Shown piece by piece: positions 1 through 6,319 of a stretch of 33,512 bases of DNA (positions are counted from its first letter, which is position 1; each line of letters begins with the position of its first letter). Origin of the DNA: CAYWVO01 sp964461835 (GTDB lineage: Bacteria > Zixibacteria > MSB-5A5 > WJJR01 > JAJRUJ01); the NCBI GenBank assembly GCA_964461835.1, contig CAYWVO010000037.1:1-33512 (forward strand), given 5' to 3'. The notes beneath the pieces were generated by a model that searched no databases, was not told the DNA's origin, and was given only the letters and a program-made list of their open reading frames with translations. The translations under genes and the position numbers were made by a program.

Positions 1-103
1 AAGGATACGGAGAAGACAAATAATATGATAGAAATTAACAACTCAGAACACTAGAAACTCTGACGAACGTCAGGGCCACCCACTTGTGTGCCAATAGGAT
101 ACT

Positions 104-154
104 GTCGAAACCACGTTCCGTGCCTGCCGCGGCGGACGATTGAGGGGTTTCGAC
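104..154. repeat. Inverted-repeat element, copy 1
   Basis: Perfect 9-base arms GTCGAAACC (104-112) and GGTTTCGAC (146-154) enclose a 33-base GC-rich loop that contains GCCGCGGC. It lies just beyond the stop codon of the FAH-family gene. A second copy with the same arms, one arm carrying a single mismatch, is at 10271-10313 in the opposite orientation. The flanks are also alike: AGGATAC-type sequence on one side and TTACC/CTACC on the other. It could be a REP/MITE-like intergenic repeat or an RNA hairpin that ends the minus-strand operon. Confidence 0.5.
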
Positions 155-162
155 TTACCCTA

Positions 163-939
163 CTACCCGGCTTTTTGCTCGACCACCTGGTTGGTCAGTA
201 CTCCGATGCCCTCAACTTTGATTTCGATCCGATCGCCGGGCTGCATCGGACCGACACCCTCCGGCGTACCGGTCACAATAATATCGCCGGGCATGAGGGT
301 CATCGCCTGACTGATATAGGACACCAAAAAGGGAATCGGGAAGAGCATATCGGCGGTATTGCCCGACTGGCGTTTTTCATCATTGAGGAATGACTCGACC
401 TGCAACCCCCGATAATTCAACTCTGTCTCCACCCACGGTCCTACCGGGCAGAAGGTGTCGAACCCTTTGGCGCGGGTCCACTGCTTGTCTTTGCGTTGCA
501 GGTCACGGGCGGTGACATCATTGGCGCAGGTGTAGCCCCAGATATATGATTCAGCGGCTTCTTCCTTGATCTTACTCCCGCGCTTGCTGATCACCACCGC
601 CAACTCCGCCTCATAATCGACGCGCTCGGAAAGCGGCGGATAGACAATATTACCCCCCGGCCCAATGACCGCCGATGTCGGTTTGAAAAAGAGCACGGGT
701 TCATCGGGGACAGCGGTGGCTGACTGACTCTCCTTCACATGCAGCGCGTAATTCAATCCGATACAAATAATTTTAGTCGGCGTCACCGGGGCCAGCAGCC
801 GGGCGCCCTCAAGGTCGAGCGTATCACCGGTCGGTTTGCCGCGCAGGTAGGGTGCGGAATCCAGCAACACAATCGTATCGCCGTCCAGTTGCCCCCAGTG
901 CGGGGTATTGTTGTGTTCTACTCGTACAAATCTCGCCAT
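163..939 (-). CDS. Fumarylacetoacetate hydrolase (FAH) family protein
   Basis: This is a 258-residue cytosolic protein of the FAH superfamily, whose members hydrolyse or decarboxylate acylpyruvates and 2-oxo-dioates using a divalent metal. The metal-site signature is intact: an EAELAVVI motif supplies the two glutamates, and NDVTARDLQ follows at the usual distance with the aspartate. A C-terminal TGTPEGVGPMQPGD motif is also typical. The chosen ATG at 939 has a GAGAG ribosome site just upstream; a TTG two codons earlier would overlap the preceding gene. Only two bases separate it from the deacetylase-fold gene, so the two are co-transcribed. The exact substrate cannot be read from sequence. 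Candidates are acylpyruvase, oxaloacetate decarboxylase or 2-hydroxyhepta-2,4-diene-1,7-dioate isomerase activity. Confidence 0.9.
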   Translation of the reverse strand: MARFVRVEHNNTPHWGQLDGDTIVLLDSAPYLRGKPTGDTLDLEGARLLAPVTPTKIICIGLNYALHVKESQSATAVPDEPVLFFKPTSAVIGPGGNIVYPPLSERVDYEAELAVVISKRGSKIKEEAAESYIWGYTCANDVTARDLQRKDKQWTRAKGFDTFCPVGPWVETELNYRGLQVESFLNDEKRQSGNTADMLFPIPFLVSYISQAMTLMPGDIIVTGTPEGVGPMQPGDRIEIKVEGIGVLTNQVVEQKAG

Positions 940-941
940 CG

Positions 942-1892
942 TCAACTCTCGTTTAGGTCACCCAGTTTAATTCTTAACACATTTTTTACTCCAGTGGTCA
1001 ATGCGCCCGGATCGTATCCGCCCTCCAGGACAGTCACCCACCGTCCCCGGCAAAAATGGTCGGCCATCTGCTTGACCGCGAGTCCGGCGCGAATATAGCC
1101 ATCATCAGTCACCCGGAGCCCGGTTAATGGGTCCTGGTAATGGGCGTCAAATCCCGCGGAGAGAAGAATAAACTCGGGGCGGAACTGCTCCATCTCCTGC
1201 GTTAAGTCATGCTCAATGGGCCGCACAAACGCATCATCCCCGGCACCACCAACCAGCGGCACATTCAACGTAGTTCCTTTTGCTTCGCCCTCGCCGGTCT
1301 CGCTCGCGGCACCCGAACCCGGATAAAACGGAAATTGGTGTACCGAAAAATAAAACACATGCGGATTCTGATAAAAGGCACGTTGCGTGCCGTTGCCATG
1401 GTGGGCGTCCCAGTCAATAATCAGCACCCGCTCCAAACCATGATGGAGCAACAGATGTTTGGCCGCAATCGCGACATTGTTGAACAAGCAAAATCCCATG
1501 GGCAATTCGGGTTCGGCGTGATGGCCCGGCGGGCGCACGCAGGCAAAGGCGTTATTCACGTGACCATTCATAACTGCTTCAACTGCGGCGACTGTGCCGC
1601 CGGCCGCCAACAACGCGGCGTCATATGATCCCGACGAAACCGGGGTGTCGCCGTCCAGCATCCCTCCGCCACCTTCGCACACCAGGCGGATGCGCTCAAC
1701 GAGAGCCGGCGAATGAACAGTTGTGATACTCTCAATGGGCAGCGAGGGGCATTCGAGATTTTCCAGACGATTCAACAGTCCGGTTTCCTGGAGATGTTTG
1801 TATATCACCTCCAACCGGCGCGCCGATTCCGGGTGACCGGGGCCGGTGTCGTGTTGCTTGAAGGCCTCGTGGTAAACCCAGCCGGTCGTCAT
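942..1892 (-). CDS. Histone deacetylase-family amidohydrolase
   Basis: A 316-residue protein of the class II histone deacetylase/acetoin utilisation/acetylpolyamine amidohydrolase family. These zinc enzymes remove acetyl groups from amines. Catalytic features are complete: the His-His pair in PGHHAE (residues 124-125), the zinc ligands in WDAHHGNG (Asp162, His164), Asp249 in SAGFDAH, and the EGGY motif near 290. The ATG at 1892 is preceded by GGGGGA and begins the usual family N-terminus with a YHE motif. A longer reading starting at 2075 would run inside the MATE gene and has no homologous content. The gene lies 22 bases after the MATE exporter and two bases before the FAH gene. In bacteria the likely substrate is an acetylated small amine or polyamine rather than histone, which is inference. 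Confidence 0.92.
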   Translation of the reverse strand: MTTGWVYHEAFKQHDTGPGHPESARRLEVIYKHLQETGLLNRLENLECPSLPIESITTVHSPALVERIRLVCEGGGGMLDGDTPVSSGSYDAALLAAGGTVAAVEAVMNGHVNNAFACVRPPGHHAEPELPMGFCLFNNVAIAAKHLLLHHGLERVLIIDWDAHHGNGTQRAFYQNPHVFYFSVHQFPFYPGSGAASETGEGEAKGTTLNVPLVGGAGDDAFVRPIEHDLTQEMEQFRPEFILLSAGFDAHYQDPLTGLRVTDDGYIRAGLAVKQMADHFCRGRWVTVLEGGYDPGALTTGVKNVLRIKLGDLNES

Positions 1893-1914
1893 CGCCTGTT
1901 CCCCCGTTTGGTTT

Positions 1915-3291
1915 TCACACCTCTTTTTGTTTCCACCGTCCGGCCTTAAACAATACAAACAAGACCGTACCTTTGACCAGTGTAGAAATAGTGATAGTCC
2001 ACCAGATTCCGGCAACGCCCCAGCCAAACCAGATCGCCAGCGCATAGGCCAGCGGCACGCGGGCGATTGATCCAATCACCGAGACCAGCATGGGCGGCAT
2101 CGTATCACCCGCACCGGTAAACACGCCTTCGATGACAATCTCCCAACTCATGTGCACCTGCGACAGCGCCAGGATTTGCAGATAGGTTACGGTGTGCGGC
2201 CACACGGCGGGATCGGCGGTAAAGAACCGGGCGATTGGCAACGCGAAAATGAAAAATAACGCCGAGGTGACAGCGGTGAATCCGGAGGCCAAAATGAGCG
2301 TTTTCATCGCCAATGATTCTGCCCGCTGGGGATTATTGGCGCCCAGGTTCTGACCGACCAGGGTAGAGACCGCCATTAAAAAACCGAAACACACCAGGTA
2401 GTTGATTGACTCAATCCGGTTGCCGATTCCCAGTGCGGCGACCGCTGTGGTGCCGAAGGAGGTTGCGACCCGATTGACGAACAAGTATACCGTCGAGAAT
2501 ACAATCCCGGCCGTGGCGATCGGCAATCCGATACGAATCATCCGGCGGATCAGCGCCCAATCCGGCCAGGCGAAGAACCGAGTCTTGAAGGAAAACGGCA
2601 ACGGCCGCCAGGTAAAGGCGACGAAATACAAGAGCGTCGATATGCCGTAGGAGATAAACGTGGCAATTGCCGCCCCCACCGCACCCAGTTCGGGGAACGG
2701 ACCGACGCCGAAAATCAACAAAGGATCAAGAATAATGTTGAGAGCGTTACAGGTGGCATTAATGATTAGCGGCGTTTTCGTATCGCCGGCCGCTCGGTAA
2801 ATCGCACTGAGAAAATCCCACAAAATGAGAAAGGGCCAGGCCAGCGTGAATACGCGCAAATATTTCACGCCGATCGCCGTCACTTCCGGCGCCGTGCCCA
2901 TTATCTGAAACGGGATCGATCCCAAGAACAATCCCCCGACCATCAATGTTGTAGAAAACAAAATGGTGAAACGGAAAATATGGTCGGCGGTGTAGCCGGC
3001 CATGGCGAGATCTTTTTCGCCCATCCGGCGGGCAATTAACGCCACCGCCCCGGAGGCGATAATTTCCGAGAGGGACCAGATGATCCAGATAAAGAACATA
3101 CTCGAAATCACCGCCGCCATCGGCGCCGCTCCGAGCCGTCCCACCCAGGCCGCATCGGTGATCGTCAGCACCGTGTGCGCCATCATCGAGACAATCGCCG
3201 GCCAGGCCAGCCGGAAGATCGTCCGGTACGGCCTCCCGGTCAGGATATAATCCGGATCCACCGCCGGCGGTTTGGGATTGCGATCACTCAT
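1915..3291 (-). CDS. MATE family efflux transporter
   Basis: A 458-residue inner-membrane protein with about twelve hydrophobic segments arranged as two repeated halves, as in MATE (NorM/DinF-type) sodium- or proton-coupled drug and metabolite exporters. The N-terminal half opens with IFRLAWPAIVSMMAHTVLTI and contains DAAWVGRLG, a common MATE signature. The repeat begins near the IRIGLPIATAGIVFS stretch. The ATG at 3291 follows an AGGATTT site; the TTG two codons upstream is less likely. It sits in a minus-strand run with a deacetylase-fold enzyme and an FAH hydrolase, so it could export a product of that pathway. The substrate is unknown. Confidence 0.93.
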   Translation of the reverse strand: MSDRNPKPPAVDPDYILTGRPYRTIFRLAWPAIVSMMAHTVLTITDAAWVGRLGAAPMAAVISSMFFIWIIWSLSEIIASGAVALIARRMGEKDLAMAGYTADHIFRFTILFSTTLMVGGLFLGSIPFQIMGTAPEVTAIGVKYLRVFTLAWPFLILWDFLSAIYRAAGDTKTPLIINATCNALNIILDPLLIFGVGPFPELGAVGAAIATFISYGISTLLYFVAFTWRPLPFSFKTRFFAWPDWALIRRMIRIGLPIATAGIVFSTVYLFVNRVATSFGTTAVAALGIGNRIESINYLVCFGFLMAVSTLVGQNLGANNPQRAESLAMKTLILASGFTAVTSALFFIFALPIARFFTADPAVWPHTVTYLQILALSQVHMSWEIVIEGVFTGAGDTMPPMLVSVIGSIARVPLAYALAIWFGWGVAGIWWTITISTLVKGTVLFVLFKAGRWKQKEV

Positions 3292-3386
3292 CGGCAAATC
3301 CTATATGCTCTATATTCATCCACACAACCGTCGAATATACAAGAGGACGGAGGGAGAGGTCATCAGTTTACCTTGGGAGAGATAAA

Positions 3387-3860
3387 TTAGGCAGCTTTGC
3401 GATTAGTTACAAAACGTGAGCGTAACAACAGCGAGAGCAACAGGACAATAATAATCGCCGCCGGAATGCGCGTCCCCAACATCACCAGGCCGCTGGCGCC
3501 AACAGCCATAAAGATGATCGTATCTTCAAAGACCGCATGACAGATACTCAAAAAACTGCCGACCAGCAAGGTTTGACGGCGGGGGAGTTTTTTGGCTTTC
3601 GACTCAGCGATCAGCACGCCTGAACCGAGCGTGATGCCAAAGACGATTCCCGTCATCAACGAGGATAATGATTCTTTCTGAAAACCCAACCACCGTCCCA
3701 CGGCGTGGGCGCGATCAATAAACCAGCCAAACGCTTTACTCGCACTGAGGATTTCCAAAACTATGACCACCGGAATCAAGACCAGGAATACTTTGCGCAG
3801 CAGATGGAACAAACCCCACAACAAGTCGGTCCAGAACGCAGCCTCGCTGAGAAATTCCAT
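3387..3860 (-). CDS. Nucleoside-recognition (Gate) domain membrane protein, second subunit
   Basis: A 157-residue membrane protein with about four transmembrane segments and a central SLMTGIVFGITLGSGVLIAE stretch typical of the Gate domain found in nucleoside transporters and in SpmA/SpmB/YjiH-like proteins. It begins at the ATG at 3860, two bases after the stop of an upstream gene of the same size and type. A longer reading to 3896 would overlap that gene. The pair probably forms one hetero-oligomeric membrane protein, equivalent to a two-domain protein split into two genes. The transported substrate, if any, cannot be told from sequence. The downstream MATE gene starts 95 bases further on. 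Confidence 0.8.
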   Translation of the reverse strand: MEFLSEAAFWTDLLWGLFHLLRKVFLVLIPVVIVLEILSASKAFGWFIDRAHAVGRWLGFQKESLSSLMTGIVFGITLGSGVLIAESKAKKLPRRQTLLVGSFLSICHAVFEDTIIFMAVGASGLVMLGTRIPAAIIIVLLLSLLLRSRFVTNRKAA

Positions 3861-3862
3861 TC

Positions 3863-4321
3863 TCACACCATCCCGTATGCGAAAGCGACCAGCCATCCCA
3901 AACCGAGCGCCGCGATAAACCGCATGGGTACCAGATATACAATGGGCGCGCCGGTCTTCTGCAAAATTGCGGTCTCCATAATATTATTGTGGGAAATGCC
4001 GATCATCACCGCGACCACGGTCATCTGCTCCGCAGTGAGATTCAACGCCGCCGTCGCCGCCACACAGGCGTAGATATTAATCGTCATGCCGATGACAATT
4101 GCGGTCGCGGCCCCGCCCGGCAGACCGAAAAGATCCATCAGCGGGGCGCATTGCTCAGCTACCCAGGGTAACACCGGAGTTTTGTTCAAGACATTGACGA
4201 TAATGTACACCGGCACCATGATTTTACAGAGCATCCAGAACGACAACAGGCCTTTGTGGATACCCTGCCCGAGCAGATCGGATACGGATTTTGTTGACGA
4301 TTGTGTTGCGATGTTATCCAT
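3863..4321 (-). CDS. Nucleoside-recognition (Gate) domain membrane protein, first subunit
   Basis: A 152-residue membrane protein with three to four hydrophobic segments. The central region (GGAATAIVIGMTINIYACVA followed by MIGISHNNIMETAI) matches the Gate-domain pattern, with the polar N-x-x-x-E residues often seen in the partner subunit. The ATG at 4321 is preceded by a GGTGG site; a TTG five codons upstream is possible but less likely. It is the first gene of a minus-strand run that continues into the second Gate subunit, MATE, deacetylase-fold and FAH genes. It diverges from the GYD gene at 4487, so the 165-base gap should hold both promoters. Confidence 0.8.
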   Translation of the reverse strand: MDNIATQSSTKSVSDLLGQGIHKGLLSFWMLCKIMVPVYIIVNVLNKTPVLPWVAEQCAPLMDLFGLPGGAATAIVIGMTINIYACVAATAALNLTAEQMTVVAVMIGISHNNIMETAILQKTGAPIVYLVPMRFIAALGLGWLVAFAYGMV

Positions 4322-4393
4322 TGAACCACCGGCCAAAGCCTACAATAGCAGTTTTCTACTCAGGGTGCCAGACAGCAAGCCACGAATTTGCCA

Positions 4394-4415
4394 GTGTTCT
4401 GTGTCGGCTGAACAC
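4394..4415. promoter_or_regulatory. Inverted repeat upstream of the GYD-gene promoter
   Basis: GTGTTC and GAACAC arms separated by ten bases lie ten bases upstream of the predicted -35 box, in the divergent gap between the Gate-subunit gene and the GYD gene. Size and position fit a dimeric regulator's operator. No regulator gene is adjacent. Confidence 0.35.
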
Positions 4416-4424
4416 GGGGAGTAT

Positions 4425-4453
4425 TTGGCATGGCCATCAACCGGCCTTATATT
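4425..4453 (+). promoter_or_regulatory. Sigma70-type promoter for the GYD gene
   Basis: TTGGCA (4425-4430), a 17-base spacer and TATATT (4448-4453) give a strong housekeeping-type promoter. The start codon of the GYD gene is 33 bases downstream, preceded by AGGGGGA. Confidence 0.6.
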
Positions 4454-4486
4454 GCTCATGCATGGTATTGCCGTTAAGGGGGAACT

Positions 4487-4783
4487 ATGAAGACGTATGT
4501 TCTGATGACCAAACTGGCGCCGGAGATGTCCAAACAGGTCAAAAGCCGCTCATCACTCGGCCGAGCCTGGCTACGACAGGTGAAGAAGAAATGTCCGGAC
4601 GTTAAATTTAAAGCGCACTACGCCCTGCTGGGCCCGTACGATTTTTTGGATATTTACGAGGCGCCGGATGAAGAAACCGCCGCCAAGGTCTCGATGATCT
4701 CCCGTGCCCATGGGGCCACGGCGGCGGAGAGCTGGACTGCCATACCCTACCGGCGATTGGTCCAGTTGGCCAACGAGTTGTAA
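4487..4783 (+). CDS. GYD-domain protein
   Basis: A 98-residue cytosolic protein that begins MKTYVLMTKLAPE and has a LLGPYDFLDIYEAPDEETAAKV region. This matches small ferredoxin-fold proteins of the GYD family (named for a Gly-Tyr-Asp motif, here Gly-Pro-Tyr-Asp). Their biochemical role is not established. The ATG at 4487 has an ideal AGGGGGA ribosome site. The gene appears monocistronic, with its own promoter at 4425-4453 and a strong terminator at 4810-4839. An unusually basic stretch (SSLGRAWLRQVKKKCPDVKFKAH) sits between the first strand and the motif. Confidence 0.85.
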   Translation: MKTYVLMTKLAPEMSKQVKSRSSLGRAWLRQVKKKCPDVKFKAHYALLGPYDFLDIYEAPDEETAAKVSMISRAHGATAAESWTAIPYRRLVQLANEL

Positions 4784-4809
4784 GTCAGCCGGCCTTGTTT
4801 CGCGCAACA

Positions 4810-4839
4810 AAAAACCCCGTGATCTTCCGCGGGGTTTTT
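4810..4839. terminator. Bidirectional intrinsic terminator
   Basis: A ten-base perfect stem pairs AAAAACCCCG (4810-4819) with CGGGGTTTTT (4830-4839). T runs occur on both strands, so it can stop the GYD gene from the left and the nucleotide-sugar dehydrogenase gene from the right. Confidence 0.9.
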
Positions 4840-4893
4840 ACAATTCGTTGAGTATGGATTAAAGGCAATGCGCGAAATTTGGCTTTACGGCGA

Positions 4894-6186
4894 CTAGCGC
4901 CCAATGCCGTGGTACTCAAATCCAGCTTCTCGCAATGCCTGTGGTTCCAGGAGGTTTTTAGCGTCCAGGATTCGCGGTGTTTTCATCATCGCGGCGATCT
5001 TAGCCCAAGGCAAGTTTCGATATTCCGGCCAATCAGTAGCGAGTATGATCAAATCCGCCCCAGCGGCGGAGGACACTGGATCATCTACCTTCTCAAAAAG
5101 CTGGTCCGAGCCTACCGTCGGACGTACATAAACTGGATCGTGACAGACCAGTTCTGCTCCTTCGTGCACCAGACCAAAAGCCAGTTCTACCGCCGGCGAA
5201 CCCCGCACATCATCCGTGCCGGCCTTATAAGTCAATCCCAGTTGCAGGATTTTCTTGCCCGCCAACCCGCCAAGGAGCGAGCGAATAGTTGTGCGTACCC
5301 GATCCACCTGATGGCGATTGGCGGAGAGCACTGACTCCAGGACAGTCAACGGTCGATCAGCAGCACGGGCGGACTCGATCAGCGAGGCCAGGTCTTTGGG
5401 AAAACTGGATCCGCCGAAACCCAAGCCGACACCGAGAAAGTCCGGGCCAATACGCCGATCGGCGGCGAGGGCGCTGCGAACAACATCATAGCCGATCTCC
5501 AGCTGGGACGCTAATAACGCCACTTCATTGGCCAACGCGAGCTTTGTGGCCAAAAACGCGTACGAAACGTGCTTGATAAACTCCGCCTCCCGGGGTTGGC
5601 ATTCCAGAAAAACATCTGCATCCAGCCCGAGGCTTTGATACGCGCGGCGCACCCGGACGCCGGCTTCGGTATCGTAGTATCCCAAAACGACACGAGCGGG
5701 GGCGCGCACGTCTTTCACGGCTGACCCCTGCCGCATGAATTCCGGCATGATGACCACCGGGATCGTCTCTCGCCAATACGATTTAAAACGGTTGATCAAA
5801 GCATCCGTGGTGCCCACGGGCAAAGTACTTTGAATAGCCAGCACCGTCCCCTCATCCATCAGCGGGACAACCTGCCCGACCGCGGACCAGAATTCGGTCA
5901 TGCCGGGAAGATCCCGGAAGGTCCGCGGTGTGGCCACCGCCAGGAAAATCAACTCGACCCCCGGCAGGGTTTCCTCAAGCTTCTCGTAGATTGTCAGGTT
6001 TTCTGACTGAATGCCGCGTTGGATCAGCGGTTCCAAATCCGGCTCAAAAAACGGGCTCTGTCCTTCGCGAATGAGCGCGCGTTTCTTGCTCTCGATGTCG
6101 TGACCGACAACCTGATGGCCGGCCGCGGCCAGCACGGCGGCAGTGACCAGTCCGGTATGACCTAATCCGATGACGGCGATATGCAC
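4894..6186 (-). CDS. UDP-glucose/GDP-mannose dehydrogenase family protein with altered active site
   Basis: A 430-residue protein collinear with nucleotide-sugar dehydrogenases, which oxidise UDP-hexoses to uronic acids with two NAD+. It has the NAD-binding GLGHTG motif at 7-12, STLPVGT near 120, PEFMRQGSAVKDV near 148, AEFIK at 201-205, GFGGSSFPKD at 256-265 and a C-terminal YKAGTDDVRGSPA. The GTG at 6186 has an AAGGGAG site and starts exactly at the nucleotide-binding strand. Two family-defining residues differ: the catalytic Cys of GGSCFPKD is Ser261 (AGT), and the Asn four residues after the active-site Lys is Tyr209 (TAC). Lys205, Asp265 and the conserved Glu are kept. Full four-electron oxidation is therefore doubtful. 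It may be a two-electron enzyme, act on another substrate, or be non-catalytic. No other sugar-nucleotide genes are adjacent. Confidence 0.85.
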   Translation of the reverse strand: MHIAVIGLGHTGLVTAAVLAAAGHQVVGHDIESKKRALIREGQSPFFEPDLEPLIQRGIQSENLTIYEKLEETLPGVELIFLAVATPRTFRDLPGMTEFWSAVGQVVPLMDEGTVLAIQSTLPVGTTDALINRFKSYWRETIPVVIMPEFMRQGSAVKDVRAPARVVLGYYDTEAGVRVRRAYQSLGLDADVFLECQPREAEFIKHVSYAFLATKLALANEVALLASQLEIGYDVVRSALAADRRIGPDFLGVGLGFGGSSFPKDLASLIESARAADRPLTVLESVLSANRHQVDRVRTTIRSLLGGLAGKKILQLGLTYKAGTDDVRGSPAVELAFGLVHEGAELVCHDPVYVRPTVGSDQLFEKVDDPVSSAAGADLIILATDWPEYRNLPWAKIAAMMKTPRILDAKNLLEPQALREAGFEYHGIGR

Positions 6187-6211
6187 CTGCGACTCCCTTT
6201 CCAATGATGCG

Positions 6212-6240
6212 AATAAATACCATCGTCGCCAACCGGTCAA
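6212..6240 (-). promoter_or_regulatory. Putative promoter for the nucleotide-sugar dehydrogenase gene
   Basis: On the minus strand TTGACC (6240-6235), a 17-base spacer and TTTATT (6217-6212) lie about 25 bases before the GTG start. The -10 box matches consensus at four of six positions. Confidence 0.4.
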
Positions 6241-6319
6241 TACTCCTGCGCAGTTTCTCCTTGCCCAGCAGGCCGTGGCCGGGTAGTTTGCGACAGATTT
6301 ATCAGGCCGGGGGGCGAAC

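Noticed and set aside
61..72. Small palindrome TGACGAACGTCA at the left end
   Set aside because: It has only five-base arms and no partner feature; chance is sufficient.
942..2075. Longer 377-residue start for the deacetylase-fold gene
   Set aside because: The first 61 residues lie inside the MATE gene, resemble no family sequence, and a proper ribosome site precedes the ATG at 1892.
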